DNA of 21,538 bases from DASCNA01 sp036011305 (GTDB lineage: Bacteria > Verrucomicrobiota > Lentisphaeria > Victivallales > GWF2-38-69), in NCBI GenBank assembly GCA_036011305.1, contig DASCNA010000219.1, positions 1 to 21,538 on the forward strand. Reading direction: 5' to 3'. The notes beneath the pieces were generated by a model. The model was not told the origin of the DNA. It saw only the letters and a list, made by a program, of their open reading frames with translations, and made no database searches. The position numbers were made by a program, and so were the translations under genes. Positions 8,066-15,845 of the stretch are shown in pieces. Numbering within the stretch: position 1 is the stretch's first letter; each line of letters opens with the position of its first letter.

Positions 8066-8187
8066 TAAGCCTAAATATTCTACCAGTTGTCCCAATGCAG
8101 AAATTATTTGTAATATATGATTTAAAATAAAATTTTTGAGAGAATTTTGAGCCGCTAATAAATATCAGTTGATAGGTGAAATAAAAA

Positions 8188-8210
8188 ACAGGTTTATAAT
8201 ATAAACCTGT
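8188..8210. terminator. Bidirectional intrinsic terminator
   Basis: A perfect 11-base-arm palindrome (ACAGGTTTATA / TATAAACCTGT around one central base) is followed on the plus strand by CAATTTTTTTT and preceded by an A-rich run that reads as TTTTTTATTT on the minus strand. It lies 26 bases past the ROK stop (minus) and would also stop plus-strand readthrough. Confidence 0.88.
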
Positions 8211-8236
8211 CAATTTTTTTTAATAGAGTAATATTT

Positions 8237-9103
8237 TTATTTGGAACTGTCAATATAAAGAGCAGCAGCTCCTAAAATCTGAGCACTGTTACCAAGTTCA
8301 GAGTATTCAATTTTCAATCTTTGTATAGATCTTGGATAAGTAAAGTCTCTTATTTCATTCCACATTGAATTTTCAAAGAAAATATGAGAGTCTGCTATGG
8401 ATCCTCCTATAATTATAGCTTCCGGGTCAACTGCAAAAAGAACAGTTTTAATCATATTACCAAGATGAGTTCCGAATTCATTAAAAGTTTCCAATGCTTT
8501 AAGATTTCCAGACATGGCAAGGTTGTACAGCTCAAAACCGTCAACATTTCTGCTTTTAAAGAAAAAGCTGCTGCAATAATCTTCGTATCTGGCATCAAGA
8601 TATTTCATCTCGCCAAATTCTCCGGCTCCGCAGTTAACATCTTTGAGCAGTGAACCATTATTGATTATTCCGCCACCGATGCCGGTACCGATAGCAAGGC
8701 CTACAAAATTTTCATATTTTTTACCCTTACCGAAGATTCTTTCTCCAATAGCAAAACAGTTTGCATCATTATTAATAAAAACTGATCTGTCAAACTCTTT
8801 TTCTAGAATATCTTTCAAGTGAATTTCTTTCCATGACGGGATATTCTGTACATCATAGATAATTCCATTTTTTCTATCAAGAACACTGGGAATACCTATA
8901 CCTATACCTGCAACGTCATCACCCATTAACTGATATATTACTTTATTAATAGTGTTAATAACAGAGTCTGCATTACTGTCTTTGTCATCTGGTAATTTTT
9001 CACTGATTGTTTTCACTATAGAATTGCCTACAACTTTACCAATTCTAATATTTGTACCTCCAAGGTCTACCCCAAGTACTGCTTTTTTACTATCTGATTT
9101 CAT
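8237..9103 (-). CDS. ROK-family sugar kinase without the usual zinc motif
   Basis: ROK kinases phosphorylate free hexoses or, for BglK-type enzymes, beta-disaccharides at C6. The 288-residue protein has the ATP phosphate-binding motif DLGGTN (13-18), the catalytic Asp in INNDAN (D113) and the GTGIGGGI loop near 139-146. The normal zinc site is absent: the His of GExGH is Glu165, and the CxCGxxGCxE block is replaced by YLDARYEDYCSSFFF. That variant (AGEFG..xYLDxxYExYCSxxFF) occurs in a recognisable ROK branch, so this is probably not decay. It lies 88 bases downstream of the MFS gene on the same strand; a role in phosphorylating the imported sugar for GH4 is inferred. No ROK repressor-type HTH is present. 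Confidence 0.87.
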   Translation of the reverse strand: MKSDSKKAVLGVDLGGTNIRIGKVVGNSIVKTISEKLPDDKDSNADSVINTINKVIYQLMGDDVAGIGIGIPSVLDRKNGIIYDVQNIPSWKEIHLKDILEKEFDRSVFINNDANCFAIGERIFGKGKKYENFVGLAIGTGIGGGIINNGSLLKDVNCGAGEFGEMKYLDARYEDYCSSFFFKSRNVDGFELYNLAMSGNLKALETFNEFGTHLGNMIKTVLFAVDPEAIIIGGSIADSHIFFENSMWNEIRDFTYPRSIQRLKIEYSELGNSAQILGAAALYIDSSK

Positions 9104-9191
9104 TATATATTATACCTTTTTAGAGATTCTAAAAATTAATTTTCAAATATTAAATGTAACTTTAAATTCAAATGTCTGAAACTGTTTAAAC

Positions 9192-10460
9192 CTACGCAGT
9201 TTCTTTTTTCTCTTTTTTAAACAGGTCTCTAAGTTTAACAGTTTTGTTATTAACCAGAGGTTTAGCCGTTATTGCTATATAGAGCATAAATAAAATTGTA
9301 AGATAAATCAGAAACATTCCTGTTCTTAAACTTGTGACATCACCTAATAATCCAATAAGAAAAGGCATAATTGCTCCTCCTATAATACCTGTACACATTA
9401 TTCCTGAGAAAGAACCATGGTGTTTATCTAGAGAGTTTAGACCTAAAGAGAAAACACTACCATACATTAATGAAGTTAAGAAACCGCAAATTGTAAATGA
9501 TACAAGAGAAACGTATGCTGGCCCGAACAGTGCAAAACTTAAAGAAATTAATTGCAGTATAAGGAAAACAGCCAAAACTTTTTTAACATCATACAGTTTG
9601 AGTAATAGTATTCCCAGAATACTTCCAACAGCTTGAAGAGCCCAAAAAACAGCTATAGTCTGAGCTCCAACAGTATTTGGATCGAAACCATGATAAGTAC
9701 TTAAAAATTTAGAAAGCCAGTCGCTGAGTCCTTGCTCAGTTCCGACATAAGCAAATATACCAAAGAAGAAAATAAGAACGGTTTTATTTTTCAGTAGATG
9801 CAGAACTGTTTTAAATCCTTCAACTTTTTCATCTTCTTTTAATTCTACTTTAGGAAATTTAATAACAGCAATTAAAATAATTAACAGTATTGAGACTACG
9901 CCGAATATCCAGTACATGGATGCCCATGACATGTCTTTAGAAACAAGTTTTGATAAAGTCAAAAGGAAAGCATTACTATCCGGTCTTATAGGCAGATTAA
10001 CTACAATATATGAATATACCAGCGGGCTTATAAAGGAAGCAGCACCAAAAAATATCTGTGTGAGTACGCTGTTAAAAGAGTAATTTTCTTCCCCTCCTGC
10101 TGTTCTTAGTAATGGCCACATTGCTGTTTGAAGAAACGCAACGCCTGCACCCATTATGAATAGAGATGTAATAAATATTGGGTAAGTTGGTATAAAACCG
10201 AAAAGAAGTGAACCAAATGCACAGATTACACACGCTATAATCATTACTGTTTTTTCACTGGTTTTTTCAATGAGATAACCGGCAGGGATTGAAACGGCGT
10301 ATGCAATAAAAAAAGCAAAAGGTAAAACTCCTGCCTGAGCCAGAGTCAGGTGAAAATCTATTTTTGCTTGCGGTAGAAGTGGGCCTATAATGTTGGTTAA
10401 AAAAGATATTACGAAGAAAATGACCATAATAAGCCATACTATCAAATAATTTCTTTTCAT
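9192..10460 (-). CDS. FucP-like MFS sugar transporter
   Basis: A 422-residue twelve-helix MFS permease. The GAGVAFLQTAMWPLLRTAGGEENYSFNS segment after helix 4 and the overall pattern (SFLTNIIGPLLPQAKIDFHLTLAQAGVLPFAFFIAYAVSIPAGYLIEK) resemble the FHS/FucP family of proton-coupled hexose or amino-sugar importers. The position upstream of a ROK kinase and close to PfkB and GH4 genes supports sugar uptake, probably of a glucoside or hexose in unphosphorylated form. GGGAG precedes the ATG. The exact sugar cannot be read from sequence. Confidence 0.86.
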   Translation of the reverse strand: MKRNYLIVWLIMVIFFVISFLTNIIGPLLPQAKIDFHLTLAQAGVLPFAFFIAYAVSIPAGYLIEKTSEKTVMIIACVICAFGSLLFGFIPTYPIFITSLFIMGAGVAFLQTAMWPLLRTAGGEENYSFNSVLTQIFFGAASFISPLVYSYIVVNLPIRPDSNAFLLTLSKLVSKDMSWASMYWIFGVVSILLIILIAVIKFPKVELKEDEKVEGFKTVLHLLKNKTVLIFFFGIFAYVGTEQGLSDWLSKFLSTYHGFDPNTVGAQTIAVFWALQAVGSILGILLLKLYDVKKVLAVFLILQLISLSFALFGPAYVSLVSFTICGFLTSLMYGSVFSLGLNSLDKHHGSFSGIMCTGIIGGAIMPFLIGLLGDVTSLRTGMFLIYLTILFMLYIAITAKPLVNNKTVKLRDLFKKEKKETA

Positions 10461-10742
10461 AATGTTAATTCTCCCTTTTTATATATTAATGAGTTGTTTT
10501 CAAAAACCTGTATTTTAAATATAATATGCTTATATTTATAAAATATATATTTACGTTCCTAACAGCTTCGAATATAGAGGTATTGATTATATAAAATGGT
10601 ATCCCACTTCTCTATTTTATAATACTAAGTATTAATAGATAATTATAAATGAAAAAAACTATGGATTATTTTTATAATCTTATGTGCATAATAAACATTT
10701 TTTATTAATATATCCATATGCTTTACAAAAAAATTATATTCT
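10461..10742. promoter_or_regulatory. AT-rich gap, presumed promoter region of the MFS-ROK pair
   Basis: These 282 bases between PfkB and the MFS gene contain no open frame of note. A short inverted repeat AATACTAAGTATT lies at 10621-10633, and several AT-rich hexamers could serve as -10 elements for the minus-strand MFS gene. No confident promoter or operator can be assigned. Confidence 0.35.
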
Positions 10743-11645
10743 TTAAATGTAATTATAGAAATGACTTAAAGCTTCTTCCTCAGACATATATGCTTTATAG
10801 CATCCAAGTTCAGTTGTAGAATTTGCTCCAATAATATTTCCCATTTTCATGCAGTCTTCTATACACCAGTCTTTATAAATACCATAGGTCAGTCCAGCAA
10901 GAAAGTTATCTCCTGCTCCTGTTGTATCAATTGTTTCAACTGCATAGGAAGGGGGACCCACGAGAACAACTTTTCCGTTTATATAGGTGAGACACCCTTC
11001 TTTACCGATAGTAACTACAGGATATTTTACATATTCAGCCAGAATTTTTACTGCCTCAATAGGTGAAAATGTGTCGGTTATAGCCATGGCCTCTTTATCG
11101 CTTGGAGTAAATACTTCCACGCAATCCAGAATATCTCTGTATTTAGAAATTGGTTTGATAAGATCCCAGTTGATATCAAATATAAGAGTTGTTCCTTCTT
11201 TTTTTAACTCTGCCATTACTTCTGGATAATCTCTGATTGCGAAGCATACTTTTGAGCCTGTTAAAAAATCATATACTTCCTGTTCTGTATAGGATATTTC
11301 GTCTTTTTTATCTTCAAAAGTAATAAAGCTTCTATCATCATTAAGTGATATTACACTTGTTACAATTATTGGTTTTTTTAGATTGCTTTGAAATTTATAG
11401 TAATCATTAAACCCAAGTTCATTCAAAAGGTCACATGCCAGCAGACTTATAAAATCATTTCCTACATATGTACCTAATTTAGTATTAATATTCAACCTTT
11501 TTAATACTATTGGAAGGGCCACAGGCCCTCCGCCAAGTTGAATATTAAAATCCCTGGAGTGTACTTCTTCTCCTTTTTTAGGAAGTTGATCGATACCGGA
11601 ATATATAATATCTACGGTCAATTTATCTAATACTGAAACACACAT
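10743..11645 (-). CDS. PfkB-family carbohydrate kinase
   Basis: Ribokinase/PfkB-fold kinase, about 300 residues. The N-terminal substrate lid region (KLTVDIIYSGIDQLPKKGEE), the GGGPVALPIVLKRL glycine motif and the C-terminal anion-hole motif DTTGAGDNFLAGL (catalytic Asp246) are clear. A GTG three codons upstream (11654) could also start it, but the ATG at 11645 shares one base with the GH4 stop (TAATG) and has a GGAGAG ribosome-binding site at good spacing, a typical coupled start. It may phosphorylate a released hexose, hexose phosphate or aglycone-derived sugar; the substrate is not evident. Confidence 0.87.
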   Translation of the reverse strand: MCVSVLDKLTVDIIYSGIDQLPKKGEEVHSRDFNIQLGGGPVALPIVLKRLNINTKLGTYVGNDFISLLACDLLNELGFNDYYKFQSNLKKPIIVTSVISLNDDRSFITFEDKKDEISYTEQEVYDFLTGSKVCFAIRDYPEVMAELKKEGTTLIFDINWDLIKPISKYRDILDCVEVFTPSDKEAMAITDTFSPIEAVKILAEYVKYPVVTIGKEGCLTYINGKVVLVGPPSYAVETIDTTGAGDNFLAGLTYGIYKDWCIEDCMKMGNIIGANSTTELGCYKAYMSEEEALSHFYNYI

Positions 11646-13036
11646 TATTTCCACTCTCCAGTATATATTGAATGTGCTTCAAGATATTTATTTACAAGTT
11701 GTTTAGCTAGACTGTAAGAGTTTACTAAGGGATGTGCTGTGAGAGCGACAATAGCAGCATCTTTACTTTTTGTCAATATTGCCTTGACAGACATATTTTC
11801 GTAGAATTTAACAGTTCTAATAAGATTCATCTGGAAAACAGGTACTTGCCCAATTTTTAGAGGATGAGCACCATTTTTATCAATTTTGCAGCTTATTTCA
11901 ACTACATCTGTATCATCAAGATCATCTATAGCTCCGTTATTCGGTACTGAAATCACCATATCTACGTTTTTGCCAGTAGTAACTGCTTCTACAAACCTTA
12001 ATGCAACACCTGCATAACCTCCTTCATCAGGTTCATCCAGATATTCTTGAAAAGTAGGTATTGTATCAGGACATGTTCTTCCTTTTGATGAATCTGATTC
12101 TGCCGACATGTAGCTTTTTTCTCTTCTAATGAAGGAAGACATAAATATTTTGAATGCTTTATCTATATCTGACTCTAAATCAAGTTTTTCAAGTTCAGCT
12201 GACATATCACGATTTATTTCCATAATGTGCTGTCCACGTGCTTTTTTGGATTTTATAATAGATTCAACTGCTTTTTCCCTGTAATAGTAGAAATAAAGAT
12301 ATACATTTAATAACATCGTTCCTCCTGAAATTGAAATAAGTTCAGGGTCAAAAAAAGACATATCAGTTTCTGAATATAATCTTTCATTAGAAATTAACTC
12401 TTTTGAAATATTTTCCCCGTTAATTTTAAAATTTCTATACCATGATAAATGATTAAGACCAAAACATTCCATTGAAAGATCATCTTCTGGAACACTCATA
12501 AGGTTTGCTAATTCATTTTTAAAGGTGCTCGGTCCATCGCATATGCCATAGACATTATTATAGCCTTCAGATCTTAATGCTTGTGTTACAAGGCCTGATG
12601 GATTGGTGAAATTGAATATTAGGACATTTTTATTTGCATGTCTTTCGATTAGTTTACAATAATCCAGTAGTGCAGGAATAGACCTCATTGCCATGGCAAA
12701 GCCTCCGGCGCCGGTTGTTTCCTGTCCTAATAAACCCAGATCCAATGCAATATTTTCATCTTCTGTTCTAGCTTCATCTTCTCCTACTCTTAATGTGGTA
12801 ATAACAAAATCTGCATTTTTTACAGCCTCTACAGCATCAGTCGTTATTGAAAATTTTAAATTAGGATCCATTTTAGAAGCTATAATCTGAGCAAGCTTGC
12901 CGTATATGGAAAGCTTTTTTACATTATTATCCATAAATACTATTTCTGTAAGTCCAGCTCTGGAACTGTTTGCTACTATAGATTTTGCAAGAAATGGTGA
13001 TCGTACTCCGCCGCCGCCTAATACTGTTAATTTCAT
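11645..13036 (-). CDS. GH4 6-phospho-beta-glucosidase
   Basis: Family 4 glycoside hydrolases use NAD+ and a divalent metal (Mn) in an oxidation-elimination mechanism. The 463-residue protein starts with the nucleotide-binding LGGGGVRSPFL, then has TLRVGEDEARTEDE, LGLLGQETTGAGGFAMAMRSIP, the NFTNPSG motif, the metal-ligand Cys166 in GICDGPS and the metal-ligand His196 in GLNHLSW. This motif set matches the BglT/6-phospho-beta-glucosidase branch rather than alpha-glucosidases or alpha-galactosidases. The substrate would be a 6-phosphorylated beta-glucoside, yet no PTS gene is nearby. AAGGTG precedes the ATG. It is the first gene of a pair with PfkB. Confidence 0.88.
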   Translation of the reverse strand: MKLTVLGGGGVRSPFLAKSIVANSSRAGLTEIVFMDNNVKKLSIYGKLAQIIASKMDPNLKFSITTDAVEAVKNADFVITTLRVGEDEARTEDENIALDLGLLGQETTGAGGFAMAMRSIPALLDYCKLIERHANKNVLIFNFTNPSGLVTQALRSEGYNNVYGICDGPSTFKNELANLMSVPEDDLSMECFGLNHLSWYRNFKINGENISKELISNERLYSETDMSFFDPELISISGGTMLLNVYLYFYYYREKAVESIIKSKKARGQHIMEINRDMSAELEKLDLESDIDKAFKIFMSSFIRREKSYMSAESDSSKGRTCPDTIPTFQEYLDEPDEGGYAGVALRFVEAVTTGKNVDMVISVPNNGAIDDLDDTDVVEISCKIDKNGAHPLKIGQVPVFQMNLIRTVKFYENMSVKAILTKSKDAAIVALTAHPLVNSYSLAKQLVNKYLEAHSIYTGEWK

Positions 13037-13065
13037 AATTTTTCACCTTGTTGTTATAGATTTAT

Positions 13066-13080
13066 ATTATCATTGATAAT
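13066..13080. promoter_or_regulatory. Perfect palindrome, candidate operator for the GH4-PfkB pair
   Basis: ATTATCATTGATAAT is a perfect seven-plus-seven palindrome around one central base, about 30 bases upstream of the GH4 ATG. Position suits a repressor site over the minus-strand promoter or 5' leader. AT-rich palindromes also arise by chance. Confidence 0.4.
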
Positions 13081-13145
13081 GAGCTTTAACTGCTTCAGCT
13101 AATTTATAAAATAAGTACCCAACTATTAAAAAAAAAGATTAAATA

Positions 13146-13182
13146 TGTTATAATAATAAGGAATATCCTGACATATTGTCAG
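13146..13182 (+). promoter_or_regulatory. Extended -10 promoter and operator-like palindrome before the regulator
   Basis: TGTTATAAT (13146-13154) is an extended -10 element. Beginning 14 bases later is CTGACATATTGTCAG (13168-13182), a perfect six-base inverted repeat with a three-base centre, 33 bases before the regulator ATG. A site at that position would block the start of transcription, as expected for autorepression by the HTH protein. Confidence 0.5.
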
Positions 13183-13215
13183 TAAAATTACCTTAATATT
13201 TTAATAGGTGTATAT

Positions 13216-14841
13216 ATGTCACTTAAATACTCTTTTAATTATAGAAAATTTAAAACGTTAAGAAAGTCTTTAAAGTTATCGCAAAAAAATATTGCGGACT
13301 ATATTGGCAAGGCATCATCCAGGACAATTATCAGATGGGAAAAAGGAGAAAATAAACCAACAGAATCTGAAATTAGATATTTATCGGAAATATTAAATGT
13401 TTCAGTCAGTGAAATATCTGATCTGGAAGAAAGTAAGAATATAAATTTACCTTATTATTATGATGAACTCAGTAACCTTGATAAAAGTACATATGATCTG
13501 TCAACTAAAACAGATTCAGAAAAGCAGAAATTACTAATTGACATTATCAGGCAGAACAAAATTCTAACCTGGCAGAATCATGAGAAGCATAAGGCTTTTT
13601 CAGATGCTATAATGATTGTGAACTCTCTAAATTATCTTGTTTACAAAAAAACGATAGAGCTTAAATATACTTTTGCAAATAACTATTTTCTCTCATATTT
13701 TGGTTTTGATGGCATAAATCAGGTTCAGGGGCAGAGGAATTCAGATATCTGGAAAAATAAGAAAAACTGGAATGAAATAACAATCCTTGAAAAAAAAGTT
13801 TTTGATACAGGAATTCCAGTCAAAAATCAATTAATAAATATACCCAGGACATTTGGTTTAAACGGAAGCGGGATAGTTAATATTATACCGCTATATAATG
13901 ATGACGGTCAGATAAAAGAAATTGTATGTTCAATTAAAGATATTTCAGGTGAACAGGCTTTAAATGAAAAATATTTTTACATGGAATCTGCATTGGAAAA
14001 ACTTGAACATGTAATATGGATAATTAAACTTGAACCTTACAGACACTTTTTATATATAAATAATGCAATAGAAAAGATTTATGCAGCAGGGAAAAATGAG
14101 TTTTTTAAAAATGCAGATTTCTGGCTGGATTTTATACACAAAGATGACATTAAAAGAGTAAAAAATGAACTTTCCGACAGAAAAGAGGAATTCATTTACA
14201 GAATAGTAGTAAATAATAGTGAAATACGCTGGATTAGACATTTCTTATATAGAGCCGAAGTGCAGGGATCAAAAATTGAGTTTGGTGTAATTAAAGATAT
14301 CACTAAAAATATGAATGATGAGAAACTCAGGCTCATGATGGAAACCAGTATTAATTCAATGAAAGAAACATTTGGTATAACAGATCCAAATTCTGTTGAA
14401 AGTTTATATTTCAGTAAATCACGTGCTGAGATATATGGATATCCAATGAGTAAATTAGTTAAAGGAGGCCATGACTTTTGGCTGAATAAGTGTGTACATC
14501 CTGATGATTATCAAGAACAGAAGCAATATACTGAAAATGATTCATGGCCTAAAATGAGAAGGTTCAGAATTATTAGAGGTGATGGTAAAGTTCGCTGGCT
14601 TGAGACAAGACGTATAACTATAACATTCTACGGGCATAAATATCTTGGGTATTTCGAAAGTGATATTACAGGCAGAATAGGTAAAGAAGAAGAGCAGAGA
14701 GTAAAAGAAGGCAGAGCTTATTCAAAAGGATATCGAAAAGCCCAACTTAAAATGGCAAAAACCCTGAAAGATATGGGTGTTTCAACTAATTTACTTACGG
14801 AAGCTTGTGAACTATCAGTTTTAGAAATTAATGAATTGTAA
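13216..14841 (+). CDS. HTH regulator with three PAS-like domains and Rpn-like C-terminal tail
   Basis: A 541-residue cytoplasmic protein. Residues about 8-62 are an XRE/Cro-type helix-turn-helix (LRKSLKLSQKNIADYIGKAS, WEKGENKP, LSEILNVSVSEI). Residues about 120-245, 255-370 and 375-490 look like three PAS units; the last two have PAS/PAC signatures, HKDD/HPDD plus a basic strand with RWIR or RWLE and a closing DIT. The last 45 residues (MAKTLKDMGVSTNLLTEA and then LSVLEINEL) resemble the C-terminal helix-turn-helix tail of Rpn/PD-(D/E)XK transposase-like proteins. No kinase, GGDEF or nuclease domain is present. It is divergent from GH4 and 116 bases upstream of the metal operon, so either may be its target. 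The ligand is unknown. Confidence 0.8.
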   Translation: MSLKYSFNYRKFKTLRKSLKLSQKNIADYIGKASSRTIIRWEKGENKPTESEIRYLSEILNVSVSEISDLEESKNINLPYYYDELSNLDKSTYDLSTKTDSEKQKLLIDIIRQNKILTWQNHEKHKAFSDAIMIVNSLNYLVYKKTIELKYTFANNYFLSYFGFDGINQVQGQRNSDIWKNKKNWNEITILEKKVFDTGIPVKNQLINIPRTFGLNGSGIVNIIPLYNDDGQIKEIVCSIKDISGEQALNEKYFYMESALEKLEHVIWIIKLEPYRHFLYINNAIEKIYAAGKNEFFKNADFWLDFIHKDDIKRVKNELSDRKEEFIYRIVVNNSEIRWIRHFLYRAEVQGSKIEFGVIKDITKNMNDEKLRLMMETSINSMKETFGITDPNSVESLYFSKSRAEIYGYPMSKLVKGGHDFWLNKCVHPDDYQEQKQYTENDSWPKMRRFRIIRGDGKVRWLETRRITITFYGHKYLGYFESDITGRIGKEEEQRVKEGRAYSKGYRKAQLKMAKTLKDMGVSTNLLTEACELSVLEINEL

Positions 14842-14957
14842 TTATTATTGTAGAATAAAATTAATTAAAAACAGAGTATTATATAGTGTTTATTACTAGA
14901 AAAATATATTTTTAAGGATTATATATAAATTAATCATAAATTTTAAGGAGAATAGAA

Positions 14958-15203
14958 ATGATAAAATTCAAATCACAATTTATAACTGGAGCATTGGTTG
15001 GAATTGGTATAACCACAGCTGGTATATATCTTTATAAGAAAAATCAGTCTAAAATTGATAATTTCCTTAGAAGTCAGGGAGTTAATATTCCTTCAACAAA
15101 AGATAAAGATTATTCTTCTATGACATTGGAGGAACTGACACTGTCAAAAGAAAAAATTGAAGACCTTGTTGCTGAAAAAGAACTGGTTAAATCAGAGAAA
15201 TAG
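14958..15203 (+). CDS. Small single-span membrane protein, PacL-like in layout
   Basis: An 81-residue protein with one N-terminal membrane helix (about residues 8-25, FITGALVGIGITTAGIYLY), a basic flank (KKNQSK) that suggests the C-terminus stays in the cytoplasm, and a charged, probably helical tail (MTLEELTLSKEKIEDLVAEKEL). It opens the operon that encodes the P1B ATPase. The order and shape recall mycobacterial PacL proteins (DUF1490), which scaffold and stabilise the adjacent metal ATPase; the TGALVG stretch is similar. It lacks the His/Asp metal motif found at the PacL1 C-terminus, so a scaffold role without metal binding is more likely. Excellent AAGGAG ribosome-binding site. Homology to PacL is a suggestion, not shown. 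Confidence 0.7.
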   Translation: MIKFKSQFITGALVGIGITTAGIYLYKKNQSKIDNFLRSQGVNIPSTKDKDYSSMTLEELTLSKEKIEDLVAEKELVKSEK

Positions 15204-15211
15204 ATATTTTT

Positions 15212-15244
15212 ACAGCCATATTGAACTTAATATAATATGGCTGT
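15212..15244 (+). terminator. Hairpin between the small membrane protein and the HMA2 genes
   Basis: Perfect 11-base arms ACAGCCATATT (15212-15222) and AATATGGCTGT (15234-15244) enclose an 11-base loop nine bases after the stop codon. The sequence after it is AT-rich without a clean T-run, so it is more likely a partial terminator or mRNA-stability hairpin than a full stop. Confidence 0.6.
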
Positions 15245-15295
15245 AGATATTATTTATAATGATCAGTCCAATGTACAAAACAGGTTTGTAAAATT

Positions 15296-15832
15296 ATGAA
15301 ATATTTATTAACAGTATTGGCTTTAAGTTCTGTCGGCAGCATTTTGAAAAGAAAAAAATCATCTCTCCCATCATTTAAAAATATAATTGAGGTTGCTCAT
15401 AGTATAGATGGACGTGTTAGATTTATTATCCCTTCAGTATGTCATAATCCGGAACATAAAAAAACATTGGAAAATGAATTATTGAAAATTGACGGTATTT
15501 CTTTAATCAGAGTGAGTAAAATTACAGGTAGTTTGCTTGTATGTTTTGATGAGAGTAAAATCAGCACATTTATTATTTTTTCATCAGTAGTTCATTTATT
15601 AAATCTGGATATTGATTTAACTAATGTGGAAGGAAGTCTGACCAAAGAAGCAGTACTAATTAAAGATTCTCTTAACAGAGGAATATATGAGAAGACAAAT
15701 GGTATTTTAGACCTGAAATCTACTGTAATACTCTCTCTCTTTATTTTAGCCACTGGAACTTTTATCTCTAAAAAAGTTAAAACTACTTCCCGCATGACTT
15801 TTTTGTGGTGGCTGTATAATTCTTTACACTAA
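15296..15832 (+). CDS. HMA2-like membrane protein, divergent
   Basis: A 178-residue protein with a short hydrophobic N-terminus (1-17), a domain at about 30-95 with the HMA2 pattern (HSIDGRVR at 35-42, then the EGI-like turn DGISLIRVSKITGSLLVCFD), and a C-terminal membrane segment (about 142-160) followed by MTFLWWLYNSLH. The usual LPGR is altered to IDGR. There is no CxxC metal site. Proteins of this plan are found beside HMA2-type P1B ATPases; I infer it is an accessory subunit. Thirteen bases separate it from the next gene. Ribosome-binding site weak (CAGG). Confidence 0.7.
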   Translation: MKYLLTVLALSSVGSILKRKKSSLPSFKNIIEVAHSIDGRVRFIIPSVCHNPEHKKTLENELLKIDGISLIRVSKITGSLLVCFDESKISTFIIFSSVVHLLNLDIDLTNVEGSLTKEAVLIKDSLNRGIYEKTNGILDLKSTVILSLFILATGTFISKKVKTTSRMTFLWWLYNSLH

Positions 15833-15845
15833 GGCATAAACAAGA

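Larger units (their letters stand above)
7829..8236. other. Gene-free stretch with tRNA fragment, inverted repeat and terminator
   Basis: About 400 bases separate the plus-strand fusion gene from the minus-strand ROK kinase. I find no credible gene. The first 140 bases show no clear structure. Then come a long imperfect inverted repeat (7973-8065), a tRNA 3' fragment inside it, two copies of TTGTCCCAA (8029-8037 and 8087-8095), and a perfect terminator hairpin (8188-8210). A 69-codon minus-strand open frame across it is explained by antisense reading of the tRNA piece. Confidence 0.7.

Noticed and set aside
8004..8213. A 69-codon minus-strand open frame ending in GGDREI
   Set aside because: Its C-terminal peptide is the antisense reading of the tRNA T-arm and acceptor, a common source of spurious proteins. 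No ribosome-binding site, and it runs through the terminator hairpin.
14900..14913. AAAAATATATTTTT as an operator for the metal operon
   Set aside because: Pure A/T palindromes of this size are expected by chance in DNA this AT-rich.
15296..15832. Frameshifted or degenerate fragment of a P1B ATPase
   Set aside because: Although the HMA2 motif is altered, the reading frame is intact for 178 codons, with ordered membrane segments and tight spacing to the next gene, so a real gene is more likely.
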